Assembly: GCA_023053575.1 (NCBI GenBank)
Contig: JAKZAP010000011.1
Span: 3,596,001-3,660,000, forward strand
Length of the DNA stretch: 64,000 nt
Direction of reading: 5' to 3'
Source: Branchinecta lynchi
Lineage: Eukaryota; Arthropoda; Branchiopoda; Anostraca; Branchinectidae
In this document: positions 32,647 to 44,300 of the stretch, piece after piece
Position numbering within the stretch: position 1 is the stretch's first letter
How the letters are laid out: each line of letters starts with the position of its first letter
Notes under the pieces: model-generated
What the model was told of the DNA's origin: nothing
Databases searched by the model: none
What the model saw: only the letters and a program-made list of their open reading frames with translations
Position numbers and translations under genes: made by a program

Positions 32647-33020
32647 GTGTTGGGCGATATTCGATATCCAAAACCATATATCGATATATGGGACTAAATA
32701 TCGATATCGAAACGTGAATATAAATATCGAAATCGATAGTTGTCTATTTATAATTATTGTACATAATCCAAAATAAGTAACATTTATATATCCGAAATTG
32801 AATCAATATGTTCTTCGTAATTAGTTTCTGTATATTTGAAGCTGAGTTCATGCAAGGTGCTTTTTGCGACAATTTTGGTCTTCAGTTTTGGCGAGACGAT
32901 AGCCTACGTATACTATACCGAAAGCTGGTACCGAGATATCGGTATCGATATATCGATTATCGAATATCGGAAAGTGAAATTATCGATACGTCGGAAAATC
33001 CAAATATTTCCAACACTAAT
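32647..33020. mobile_element. Element rich in ATCGAT/TATCGATA words
   Basis: Edges GTGTTGGGCGATATTCGATA and TCCAAATATTTCCAACAC form a short imperfect inverted pair. Near both ends ATATCGATAT and TATCGATA words are dense, while the centre is ordinary. No target duplication was seen. It is probably a small DNA element. Confidence 0.5.
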
Positions 33021-33044
33021 TGCAGGCTAATTTCTTTCAGCTAA

Positions 33045-33455
33045 GGCCTCAACTTGCAAAGAATATCGCTCAAACGACCTCTCGCACTATTTACTATTCA
33101 ACTTGCATTATTTTAAAATATTTGAATACTTTAAACTTGACTGTGCTTTCAACAAGTAACCCACGGTTTTGTCTGTTTTAAGCCTTTTCCGAGACCCGTC
33201 GGCTCACAGCAAAAACAGGAAGAAATTTAAATAACCTTTTTCTGATGAAAAGACTTCCATCGAAAGCGTAATACACATCGAAGGTAGCAAAACACAGCAA
33301 GTGAGAAAATCAGCGTGGTTTTGTGTGAGTGGTTAGAATGTACCATAAGAAATTGGAGTCTCCGGGTTTAGAAATATATGGAGTGATCGTGGAAGTAGTT
33401 TACGTTAGTATTATATGTAGAGATAGGTCCTTTATGAATAAGCTAGCCGATGTGT
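33045..33455 (+). repeat. ~400-bp repeat E, copy 1
   Basis: It is similar along its length to 35065-35455, sharing CTTGACTGTGCTTTCAACAA-like, CCCACGG, CGTCGAAAGC, CGGGTTTA and a TTATA-GTA pattern. It lies immediately before family A copy 4. Confidence 0.55.
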
Positions 33456-33467
33456 CCGTTTTAAGTC

Positions 33468-34652
33468 AGTTTTTGGGATCCCAAAACGTAAGTGGAGGGA
33501 TAGCTATGACATCGCAAAAGTTGTCCGTCTGTCAGCACGATAACTCTCGAAGAGAATGAGATATTTTGATGAAACTTGGTGTGAAGATTCTCTGGGTCAA
33601 GTTCGTAGATGGGCTCTGTAGCCCTACATTTAGGGGTGGGGGAGGGGGTTCAAATTAGGGGCACACAAAATATTTTTAAACAGCTAATGTGATAGTTGAT
33701 TATGATGTAAGAAGGCATGCTGAGCTCGATGGTGAAAATCATTTTCTCGTCCGACAAGTAGTACGCCCGGAATCCGGCAGAAACCGGAAAGTTGGTTAAA
33801 AGTAAAAGTTTCATTTGAAGTTGATTAAATGTTCGGTTTAGGGGTAAGTAAACATGCTGACCACGAACGTGAAAACCATTTCCTCGCCGGACAAGTAGTT
33901 CGTCCGGAATCCGGCAAAAACCGGAAAGTTGGTTAAAAGAAAAAGTTTTATTTGAGTTTTTTATATGTTTGATTTAGGCGTAAGAAGACATGCTGAATAC
34001 CATGATGAAAACCATTTTCTCGCCAGACAAGTCGTTCGTCCGGATCCGGCAAAAACGGAAAGTTGGTTAAAATTAAAAGTTTTATTTGAAGTTGATTATA
34101 TGACAGACTTAAGAGTAAGAAGGCATGCTGAACACTTTGTGAAAAGCATTTTCTACCCGGACAAGTAGTTCGCCCGGAATCCGGCCAAAACCGGAAAACT
34201 CGTTAAAATCAAAAGTTTTATTTGAAGTTGATTAGAGGCTGATTTAGGGCTAAGGAGATGCTGAGTCTGTATATGACAATTATTCTTCACCGGGACATAT
34301 AATTCGTCCGGAATCCGGTTGAAACCGGAAATTTGTTTGTAAGTTAAAGTTTTATTTGAAGTTGAGTAGATGTCCTTTATAGGGATAAGGAGATACGCTG
34401 AATTCATTTCTGAGTTTTAATTTTTTTGCCGGGCAAGTAGTTCGCTCGGAATTCGGCCGAAACCGGAAATTTGGCAGAAGTAAAGCAGGAAGTTTCGGTC
34501 AGTATCATCAAAATAGATACGGCTGATAGAGGTATATCTGAACTTGGTTTTCTCAGATGATGAGCCTGGCGAACTGGATCTGGCGAAGACAAGACCCAGT
34601 TGTCTAGATCAAATACTAGATTTTTGGGATCCCATCGAAACCTTAGGTCTTG
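33468..34652 (+). mobile_element. Family A element, copy 4 (near complete)
   Basis: It runs from TTTTTGGGATCCCAAAACGT to GGGATCCCATCGAAACCTTA..GGTCTTGT. Six or more internal units with CCGGAATCCGGC and AACCGGAAA are well preserved, making this one of the best copies for deriving a consensus. Open frames of 60-85 codons cross the unit boundaries and are not genes. Confidence 0.82.
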
Positions 34653-35064
34653 TTTTTTATGTAGAGGTGAGTCACCACAAGTTGCCAGACGGAGACAGAA
34701 CGGAAAGATCGTGGTTCTGCCATGAGCCTTGTTTCAGTTCTCGCTTCTTTGGAATTTACAAGTCGCGAACTAGACTGTCTTCGTAGCTCCGTGGCCAAAC
34801 AGTTTGTTAGGCTAGTTTCAACAGAAACGACGAACAGGGGTATCTCCTAAAATGGTATGTAGGGCGATTTTGTCGGTCTGGAAAGCTCCACTGGCTTATC
34901 TGTGTGTGGAAAGCAAATCCGTACGTGGAAAGTCGAATTGTCAAAGCCAGCGGGAAGTTGTAAAGGCCCGACGACTTTCCGTTTGTTCTTGCGCTCGGCA
35001 GATTCTCGCTTTTGCTTTTTGGAGAGCGGATCCTAAAGAATGCCAGAATCGCCCTTGTTTGCAA
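34653..35064. other. Unassigned spacer between family A copy 4 and repeat E
   Basis: Frames of 71-85 codons are open on both strands at 34807-35067, but neither has a motif or splice support. No call. Confidence 0.35.
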
Positions 35065-35455
35065 TAACTGTTAAAGCACTCCTCGCACCATTTAGGCCTA
35101 CTGTTTCTGATCCAGTATTCAAAACTATGTGAATACTGTAAAACTAAGCTCTGCTTTTAACAACTTATCCACGGCTCTGGCTGTTTCAAGACTTTTCCCA
35201 GACGCATTGACTTCTTGAAAAACTTGGCAAAATTCAGAAAACCAGTTTTACGCACCAATAGCGTGATACTCGAACACCCGTCGAAAGCATACTGTGCATG
35301 GAAATAAGTGAATCGTGACAGGTGCAAAGATTAGTGAGTTGTCGTTAGTGGTTTGGAATGTAACATATCAAATTAGGGTCTTCGGGTTTAAGAATTAGTG
35401 AATGCAGTTACGAAAGTAGGTTGCAGTGGCATTATAAGTACGACGGGTCTTTGAA
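35065..35455 (+). repeat. ~400-bp repeat E, copy 2
   Basis: This is a diverged copy of 33045-33455 in the same orientation. With copy 1 it brackets family A copy 4, which suggests an older tandem duplication later interrupted, or two independent insertions. Confidence 0.5.
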
Positions 35456-35561
35456 ACATCGCTGTTTCTCTTCTCAGTCAGTGCTCCGAGCAAAAGTCCG
35501 CAATCGTGTTCCTTAGATTTTGAGCGGGTGCTTACACGATGGCGTGTGTGTAATCTATATG

Positions 35562-36000
35562 TAAAATATTCAAATTCAAATTCAAATATTTTATTGACCT
35601 CCAAGATCGGAGAGTATAAAGTGAAATAAATACAAACAAATCGGCCCAGCATATAATACTACAAAAAAGCAATCTGGCCAAATAATGCTAAATGTACAAG
35701 AAAATAAAATTATACACACGCTTTAAACTATATTAACTCTTTAACCTCTAAATATAGGTTATGAGTAGCAGAAGACATTTTTGACAGACATTTCTGTTGC
35801 TTTTTTTCGTATAATTTGAAGTGGATCTTTCAAATGTTATAAACTTGTAGCAGATGAAGTAGAATGGAATTTTGAAAGTCGACACAAAAATTTACCAAAT
35901 TAAAAAAAGTAGTTTTAATATGCGCAATGTTAGAATTCGAAAAATAAGGAAGTCAACTAGAAAATAAAAGGACTTGAGGTAGAGCAATCGTATTGAAGAC
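35562..36000 (-). mobile_element. Reverse LINE 3' region with (TTTGAA)n tail
   Basis: On the minus strand the segment ends AATAAAATATTTGAATTTGA and further TTTGAA repeats. That is a poly(A)-signal-like sequence and microsatellite tail typical of RTE/CR1-like LINEs. The AT-rich body has no recognised protein. Confidence 0.55.
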
Positions 36001-36151
36001 GCTCGCAGACGAGCTTCTAGTTAAATAATCTCGAACAGAAATAACACTACCGAAGCTCGCTGAAACTCTCGGCCGAACAGACTCATCTTATGAGCTCGGC
36101 AAAGGGAAACTAATGGCCCTCGGCAAAGGGAAACTGATGGCTGATACGTAG

Positions 36152-36458
36152 GCTTATTGCTGTGGGGAAGCTTATTTTTAACGCATTCCGACACTTAAAG
36201 GGCCAGGAGACTCAGTTTGACGACCTGTCCAGTTTCGGAACGAACCTGATGAACCTCCTCAACATTGTTGCTCTGCCCGACTTGGAGAAGTCAATTTCTT
36301 TTGAGGAGAAAGAACTAAAAGGTAGCGGATGGTCGGGTAACGACGACGTTGTGCAAGACGAATTGGACCTAGGGTACTCCGATGCAGAAACGATGTCAGA
36401 ACAAGCCATAGCCCATGTGTGGATCAGAACTATGCCCCTGTCAAGTAACCCTTTCCTG
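36152..36458 (+). CDS. Open, exon-like segment of unknown gene
   Basis: It follows GATACGTAG and ends CCTTTCCTG|GTGAGT. A single frame (102 codons) reads LIFNAFRHLKGQETQFDDLS, VALPDLEKSISFEEKELK, SGWSGNDDVVQDELDLGYSD and AHVWIRTMPLSSNPFL. The acidic, non-repetitive composition and the good donor suggest a real exon, but the acceptor is weak. It does not resemble a TE protein I know, and its entry phase does not join directly to exon 23582-23690. It could belong to the TMEM59-like gene only through unseen exons, or to another gene or pseudogene. Confidence 0.4.
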
Positions 36459-36544
36459 GTGAGTTTTTTTCTGTTTCTATCGGGATAACGTCCAGCTTGG
36501 GGCTGGATAGGACCAAACCAAAGCCTACTTCAATATTAAAACAT

Positions 36545-37165
36545 TTCAGCCTTGAAACTGCAGAGGCTTGACAAAATTCAAAGGAGAGCTCCGAAGTTCT
36601 TACCAGATCTGCGCGATCAGCCCTACCAAGTGAGACTAGCAAAGTTGTGCCTTCCCTCCATTGCAGGAGACCTGATTGAAATACTCAAATTAATCAATGG
36701 AAGTTATGACAATTTTGAAGTGACTGATTTAGTAAGATTCAGCATTGACCGTCATCATCGGGGGCACGCATACAAGCTTGCGAAATCAAGATTCCACATT
36801 TCACCCTTACGACCCTCTGCGGACATATTGTTATTGATGCTGGTTAGATAGTTCATGTTGTTTTGTTTAGTTTTTTTTTTTTTTTTTTTTTATTTATTAT
36901 TTTGTTTCTTTCATAATACTCCATATTTTGTGTTTTACACTTTACGGGTAATAAAGTTCATTCATTCATTCAAGGACGTTTTTAAGTGGGGTTTTGGCAA
37001 CAGAATTGCTGATCCTTGGAACAGCCTTACCGAAGATGCGGTTAATGCTGAATCGATCAATAGTTTCTAGTGCATTGTTGATGGGATTTTTAACTCTGAT
37101 CAGTTCGAGTACTCAAAATTTAGAGGCGAAAGCCTTTTCTCTTGCTTTGTATTATTATTATTAAA
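36545..37165 (+). pseudogene. LINE C-terminal fragment, split by a retroposon
   Basis: The frame reads LQRLDKIQRRAPKFLPDLRD, then LAKLCLPSIAGDLIEILKLI and KLAKSRFHIS. After the 36804-36968 insertion it continues NRIADPWNSLTEDAVNAES and INSF, then a stop at 37070. This is the C-terminus of a CR1/RTE-type ORF2 (WNSLP..V..A..xxSF pattern). A 3' UTR with a (TTA)n tail ends near 37165. Confidence 0.75.
36804..36968 (+). mobile_element. Retroposon with (ATTC)n tail inside a LINE fragment
   Basis: The ~165-bp insert ends GGGTAATAAAGTTCATTCAT. TTCA occurs at both sides (36800-36803 and 36969-36972). A T-run lies at 36872-36891. It splits the host LINE frame after FHIS. Confidence 0.65.
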
Positions 37166-37169
37166 TTAA

Positions 37170-37504
37170 GGAGGGAGACAAGCACCAGATTCAGTTACAT
37201 CCATTGTACCCTCTCCACTTCGCACCCCCCCCCCCCCCCCAGGAAAATATTAGAAATCGCCAGTATGAATTGCAATTCCTAGGGTACCCAAATCAACTTC
37301 AAGGGTGCCCGGACTCTGTCCTATATCTACAAAACCTGTGAGATATGCGAAACATTTTGTTCCTGAGCCCGTGAAAGTTTTGACGAGAAATGATACTTTA
37401 TTCTTTTTAATTGTTTATTCTCTTTCCAGTTTTTTTTAGTTTTCCTGTTATGATGGAAAAGATAATGATTAGAAAAGAAAAGATAATCATTACAGATAAT
37501 GATT
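37170..37504. other. Spacer with C16 run
   Basis: A C16 homopolymer lies at 37225-37240. The rest is AT-rich and unassigned. Confidence 0.4.
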
Positions 37505-39006
37505 TTGTTATGTGTTTTTCGTTTTTAGCGATAGCGATCGCATTTCTGTCCGTCCGTCGGTCTATCTGTCGGTTTGTCGATGTTTTGCTAGTTCGGGCAC
37601 TTCCACATAAGCTAGGACGATGGTATATCAGGTACCCCAAAAGATTAAGCTGATAATCACTTCCCCGTTCCGAGCATCGTAGGGGGAATGGAGGGGGGGG
37701 AATCCGGTATCTGGAGGTATTTATAACTTTTGAATGGGTTATCGGATCTTAATGAAACTTGATATTTGGAAAGACCCCATGTCTCAGGCGACCCGCTTAA
37801 AATCTTGACCGGATCCGACGACTTTGGGGGAGCTGGAGGTGGGGGAACCGGAAATCTTGGGAAACGCTTAGAGTGGAGGGAGCGGGATGAAACTTGGTGG
37901 GAAGAACAAGCACAAGTCCTAGATACATCGTTGACATAACCGGACCGGATTCGGGAAATGTGGGGGTCGAGGGGGGGAGGGGTCGGAGTTCCGGTGACCC
38001 CGCTAGTTCGGTAGTTGTGGATGTGCCAGAAAGATGAAACTTGGAGCGCATGTCAGGGACCCCAATATACTGACTTGATAATAGTCGTTTCCCCGATCTG
38101 ACTGCCAAGGCGGGAGTCGAGGGATGGAGAGCCCGGAATCTGGTGACACGCATAACTTTTGAACGGGTGATCGGAATTGAATGAAACTTTGCAAGCGGAA
38201 AGAGGTATCGTCTCAGATGTTCCATGTCTAGTCGTGGTCGAATCCGGTACATGCGGGGTGGGGGTGAAGGAAAATCTCAGGAAATCTTCTGAAACGCTTA
38301 GAGTTGAGGGGGATGGAACTTGGTGGGAAGAACAAGCATTAGCCCTAGATACATATTTGACAGAACCAGATCGTATCGGAGCTCTGTGGGGGTGAGGGTG
38401 TTTCCCGGAATTCCGGTGATCGCCAGTTAGGATAGTTCCAGCTATTCTGGGGGCGGTGAAAATTTGCAGGCGTATTAATGACTTAAAGACCCGACGTATT
38501 GCCCTTGGAAAACTTGTGTTCCTCGATCCGACCATCTTCGGGGAGTTGAGGGAAGAGGAATCCGGAAATCACTGGCTTCCGTAGGTTGCGAACGGGTGGT
38601 CCGATTCGGGTGAAACTTTATGGGTGACCTAGACAAGCAAAACACTCGTCCGAACCACATGCGGCCACAGTTGGGAGAGTTGGATGAGGGGGAGGGGGAC
38701 AGAATTGGGTGCAAGTTGGACAGCTCCGAGTTAATGCGGCCTTGATTTGTTATTTGGCGTCTGGATCGGATCTGGCCTCGGTAAGGGATGGTGGTGCAGA
38801 GGGAACTAGAAATTTGCAGATAGGCTATGCTCTGGTTCCAGTCGAACTTGATGGACGGGAATAGGAGATGTCAGAGATGCGACGCTAGAGTTGGGGGGCG
38901 GGGGGTTGGAATGTGATTCCCGGAAATGTTTTGGCTCGCATAGGGGTCAAACAAGTGGAGCGATTTTAATAAAACTTAAAATGCAGAGAGACCACATGCT
39001 CTAGAT

Positions 39007-39375
39007 CAGTGGTTCCCAACCTGTGGTACGCGTACCCAAAGGGGTACTACAGACACTCGCAATGGGTACGCGAAGATCCCAAAATCAAGTTACTCTATAG
39101 TACTAATATCTCGCTTCCGTCGTTTTTGAGTCCCCTAACTCAGTTTCAGTATTATCTTAAAAATCAGATTCCCATTTCCGCAGTTTCAGATTGACATGCC
39201 TTCTCATTGATGATAGGAAATATCATTACTTTGACGTTGTGATCTTGGTTAAAAATGTAAAACAACCATTCGTCAAAAAGGGGGGTACGGCACCTTTTCG
39301 AGACTTGATAGGGGTACGCAACATTTTTGAACCTTAATAATGGGTACGCGGTACGTAAAAGGTTGGGAACCACTG
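39007..39375. mobile_element. hAT-type MITE with 8-bp target duplication
   Basis: Termini CAGTGGTTCCCAACCTGTGG and AAAGGTTGGGAACCACTG are inverted. The exact direct repeat CTCTAGAT flanks it (38999-39006 and 39376-39383). CAGTGGTTCCCAACC ends are typical of hAT elements across animals. At 369 bp with no ORF it is non-autonomous. Inside, GGGGTACGC words recur. Confidence 0.92.
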
Positions 39376-39484
39376 CTCTAGATGACATATTTCAGGGTCC
39401 GAGCTGGATCCGACCAAGCTGGGGGAGAGTTACCAGAAGTTCCCAAAAATAAATATTCTTTGAGCCCAAGCTGACTTTGAAACA

Positions 39485-39727
39485 TTTATTCCAGCAATGT
39501 TTTCAACGGATACATCAGCTAAGATTCTTCATAAGCGATATTTCGGCCCTTCTTGGCAAGGGTCCTCGTCAGGCTTTCAGTCCTCATGTTCATTACAGGT
39601 TTGTTTCTTTCCCCGAAGTTGAACAAGAGGACTGAAAGCCTGACGAGGACCCTTGCCAAGAAGGGCCGAAATATCGCTTATGAAGAATCTTAGCTGATGT
39701 ATCCGTTGAAAACATTGCTGGAATAAA
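39485..39727. repeat. Perfect 101-bp inverted repeat with hammerhead-like core
   Basis: 39485-39585 and 39627-39727 are exact reverse complements separated by 41 bp. The right arm carries GCCTGACGAGGACCCTTGCC, then AAGAAGGGCCGAAATATCGC. This is CUGANGA, a hairpin (CCCTT/AAGGG) and GAAA, the conserved core of hammerhead ribozymes. Related copies lie at 2830-2921, 4040-4130, 24755-24815, 52080-52130 and 52245-52300. Stems I and III of a full ribozyme could not be drawn. Penelope-like elements carry hammerheads, so that origin is a guess. Confidence 0.6.
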
Positions 39728-40795
39728 AAGTTCCCCAAAACTCTCTGATTTGAGTGAAACTTGATAGGTGGTAAGAGAAAATGCTTCAGGCGATCCATTT
39801 AGTAGTCCGAACCAGATTCGGACTCGGTAGGGGAAGTTGGAGGGGGGGGGGCGTGTGGCACATGTAGGGGCCAAACGAGTGTATCTTTTGGGTTGAAGCT
39901 TGGAAGGTAGAAGAGTTATTTGTCCTAGGTGATCCGAGGCGATGCCGTGAAACTAGATGTCGTATTTCTAGGTCCGAACCGCATTTTTGGACGGCGGGGT
40001 GTTTTGGTTTGTCATCTACATTTTTGGTACCACCTGCTCGTATCAATTGCCATATGAGCTCGTAGCTCTTATTTATCACAGTAATCGTATATTTGTTTCT
40101 GTAACCCGATAGCCAGTTTTTAAAAAAGCTTTCTGTCTATCTATCGATCTTACTTTCTGACGGACGTTTCTTAGTGGTACTTTGAAACTCGTCGAGATCA
40201 AACTCGGAAGTCTACATGGGTCTGATAACATCAACTTCCTAACCGCAGTTTTTAAATACCTGATAACCCAGTACAGGTGTCCGTGCGTCGTGTCTAGTTG
40301 CAGAATATGATGGAAAATTATTTAAAGAATACATAATGCTTTATTGTCAAAGGGCGTGTCAGGTTTACTGTGTGGCAAAATTGTTATGTCCATGTAAAGA
40401 TAGATCTAGATAGATAGATTGATTGATTGATAGATCAGTGTATAAACCCCCATGGGCCATATTAAACAGCTTCCCGTTGGTTAAAGTTCTAAAGACTGAT
40501 CCAGCTATCATAACATGGCATCACACCCACCTAGAACACATTTATACATAAGAAACGAGCCGGTTTCCAAACTTATTATTTTTGCAAATGCATCCTAGCA
40601 ACTCTTTTGTCCCTTGTCACAGTTGTCACTCCCAAGTTTAATAGCATGGAATAAGTTTAAGCAGTTTTATTTTCCCTATATAACCTTTATGCATTAGAAA
40701 TGTTTGTTTTTCGTATTAATAAGAAAAAGTTTATTGTTGGCTTCGTCGCCTTAAACTGAGGATTCCCTTCAGTTCACCTTAATAAAGCGGTTTAT

Positions 40796-41326
40796 TGTTG
40801 TAACTGGATGGAGCGTAGGGTAACTACGGGTGGTAGTAGAAACAGTTTGAGGTAGCGTCCGTAGCGTGTAAGGCGGCGGGTAAGTAAGGGCGATAGTAGA
40901 CAAGGTTTACGTTAACATATAGTGGTTTTATTTCTGACTTACTCTTTATAAAGGCAATCCCAATCCGGGTAAATAATATCACGATCGATAACGATAATAG
41001 ACTAAGTCATGTGTGACTTACAAAATATGAAAGACGAATCACGAAAGACCCAGCGCTAAGACTGGAAAGAGCTTATATACTCCTAACTGCACAAGTGAAG
41101 GTCCTGACGTAACATACAATTTAGCTTCCTGACCGGAAACTATCTGATGTCGACGTAGTATGGAATTTAGCAATATCCAACTGACGTGGACTTCAGTTTA
41201 ACAGGATGTTGTTTAGTTCTGAGTCTTCATTTGTGCAGTTGGATTCTACGAAGTACCAAAGGATTATGTTCACTTCGGTATGTACATAACGTTAGTTAAG
41301 CACTTGACATAGAGACCGACACAACA
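40796..41326 (-). repeat. LTR (3' LTR in element orientation)
   Basis: This 531-bp LTR has TG...CA ends. On the minus strand a TATA box GTATATAAGC lies at 41071-41080 and AATAAA at 40927-40932, placing U3, R and U5 in that order. Confidence 0.85.
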
Positions 41327-44300
41327 GTCCTCTAACCTTTAACGAATTAGACCTCCCGGTCTAAAGTACTAAACTAACTTATCCCACGAAGCTGAAGGGG
41401 AAATACCAATATACCATACATATTCTGCTTTGAATAACATGGGTATTATTATGGGTATATATGAATAAATACAGGAAGTTCTGAAAGCAAAAATATGCTT
41501 AGATAGATGAAAAACAAGAAAGCAAAAATATGTTTTGAATAATATGCCGTTATTATGGGAAATATAAGTATGTATATCTTTAAAATGTTTGAGATTATAT
41601 GGGTCCTAACACTAACGCAACCTAGCTTAACCTAATCCCGAATACATACATAAAAGGACAACGAGTCCAGGCGGATGGATTGTCAAGTCCTCCGTAGGAG
41701 TGCTCGACTCTCGCCTAAAATTGTACACCCTATTCTAAAAAAAAAAATTTAAACTATGACTCACAGTTTCTTCCTTTCTTAGCTACCTAGCCGCGCTCAG
41801 TCCGCTGGAGTGGTTTCTGTCTATCCAGGTTAACCACCATTTTTCTTCCACAGCAAGTCTTTAAGGTTTTGATGGTCATTCTCACTCCTATAACTTCCCC
41901 ATCCACCTTGCAGTTCTTAGTCCTGCGGGGAGATAGTTCGCTTTCCGTAAGTCCAAAAAAAGATTGATGCTCCTTGGGTTCACCTTTAGCTCAAATGTTC
42001 TTCATTTGTTCATAAACTGGAACAGTTCAGTTGTGCTTTAAGTCCAACTAACTCACTACGCGTCTCGCATCTTCACATCGCAACCGCCTACCACGACCTA
42101 ACTCACTTTCATTTTAACTCACTTTCATTTTAACTCACTTGCTTTCGATCTTCGAGGACACAGTCTTGAATTGTCACAGATGTTGTTGCTGTTGTTGTTT
42201 GTAGCAACCAGCTCACATTCAGGAGATGTTCATGTTGGAACTTCAACGACAGGCTTGGATAGTTCATAGGTGTTTCATTGACCACACGCAATTTGATGTC
42301 GGGCTTCGTCGTTTCCCGTTGTGGTGGGAGAATGTGAAAGTTCGTAGTTGTTTGGTTGCCGACTTGCGGGGTCGCTGTCGTGAATCGAAGTTCGTCCTTT
42401 CCTGAGCTTCTGCTGTGTTGTTGTCGAGAGCCTGTGTTTGGCTCACAGTCCTCCGAAGATGTTATCGTGGTTTCCCCTTGGCGTTGCGACGTTCGGATAC
42501 GGGATTTGTAGCTCGTCGCCGGTGTAGTAAATGACTACCTGAAACATTTTTTCAGCAGAAATATGTTCCTTTTGGAAAGCAATTTGGGTATGGAAGCATG
42601 GCGCTTGCCTACTGCGAACAATTGGACTTGTGAGTTCATTGGCGCGGAACTAAACTGATGGAAAATTCTGCTCACGCAGCACGAGTAAATATTCTGTTTT
42701 TTCAGCAGTGATAGCGTCTGCTAAATGTGCAGAGTTGCAATGTCAAGACTTTTCTAGTCAAGTTCAATCCCGCGCTAGCGGATTCCTGTTACACAACACT
42801 ACAAAAATTTCTACGCTACGCAAAAATACATGTGCGAAACAGACAAAGGTTAAGGTGTCTCTATGTCAATGTTTTCAGGGCTCGTATCGCAATTTTCTCT
42901 CTTCATCTTTTTCCTTTATTTTTTGTTTCTTAACACGATCCGGCAAGTGAACCCTGATGCTTGCCGGATATCCTATGGGCATTCACTAATTCTTCTTCGA
43001 ATATCGTTTGCGGTGGATGCCGCATTTCTTCCGCATTCGAGGAATTTCATTTCCCGCTGTGCCCCAAGAGCCTTATGCTGGCATGTGCCCAGTGTTATGG
43101 AGACATCCCATAGCACTTTGCTCTGCAATAGTCCTCCTAGTTATTCCCTCCATCTATCGCCTACTTTTCTATATATCTCTTCGGTTTCCATCACCATCAT
43201 TAATTTCCCGGCATCGTGACAATAGGTCACTCGGTCTTTATCCTAGCTTCAGTTAGCTGCTCGCTAATCCGAGGTCAGGCTTTGATCCATTTCATTCTAA
43301 GTATTTTGGCTGCGTAATGAATCAGCAGCCAAAAGTAGTTCTCTTTCATCCTTGGTCGGAGCAAGACCTCAGTTACTCTGTATTATAATTTATGGTAAGG
43401 ACCAGTTTACATATTTAGTTAGGGACCCATTAGTGCTATATTATATGTGTCACACTCTTGTACACGATTTACATGAGATAAATTAACTATAGACGTTATG
43501 GTCCATCTCGGCTAGTAGGCCTCGGGCTTGACTGGATATGTGAATTCCAGCTTCGCTAGAATGTGTGAACCAGCTTGATTAGGGATTTCTGGATTGACTG
43601 CGGCTGAGCTATAGAATTCCCTGAGACTTTCCCTTGTCTCTTTTGTCCGGTTTCCTGACTGGTCCTGGGGCTAGTGGGCACCTACGGTGTCAGAATGTCT
43701 TCAGCCCACACCCCAGGAGCCTTATCTTCATTAAACCTCGCCTCCACTCGTCCATCCTCTTAACACCAGATGCTCTTGACAACTTTCTGTGTCCAAGCAT
43801 TTTCTCATTTTTTGCCCCTTAACCCGCACAACTTTTCTTCCCTTTCGCGTTTTTAATCGCTCCCAGGAGGGACCACATACGGCCCCCTCCAATACTGCCG
43901 CTTTCGTGTTTTATGGTAGGCTACGCTGTAGTGACCACATTCCACATTGACAGCATTCTACTCGTAGCCGTGCCAAAATTTCGCATGTTTTAGTCCTTTT
44001 TATCGTTTCTGCTTGGTCTTGTCGCACTGGACTAGAGCGACAACATGGGGCCGATGGCCCATCGAAGTTCACAGACACATTCCAGTCTTCTTTGCTGATT
44101 TTTTTTTTCTTTTTTTTCTCTCTTTTAGGTTGCCTAGGTCACCTATCATAGGGCGATTTACTCTTGAATTAGACGTCTTACTACAACATCTCATCTTAAT
44201 TATCATATTTCATTATACTTCTCAGAGAGAGTGGGGAACGCATCATTTCATCGCATCATTATTTCCACTATTTTCTCCCGAGTTTCGAAATATATTCAGG

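Larger units (their letters stand above)
37505..40073 (+). mobile_element. Family B element, copy 2 (with two nested insertions)
   Basis: The 5' region has GCGATCGCATTTCTGTCCGT and TTTTGCTAGTTCGGGCACTT. The 3' terminus is ATTGCCATATGAGCTCGTAG plus CTCTT. Between them are diverged ~140-bp parts with GATGAAACTTGG boxes and G-runs. The element is interrupted by the hAT MITE at 39007-39375 and by the perfect inverted repeat at 39485-39727. The very 5' hairpin (TTATGGCACTTG) is missing. Confidence 0.7.

Noticed and set aside
36212..36409. Minus-strand frame opposite 36152-36458
   Set aside because: It is a shadow of the better plus-strand exon-like frame, which has a donor site.
38053..38535. 160-codon minus-strand frame
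   Set aside because: It lies in family B copy 2. Composition and period follow the repeat.
40380..40440. GATA/GATT-rich run
   Set aside because: A short microsatellite with no attached element that I can define.
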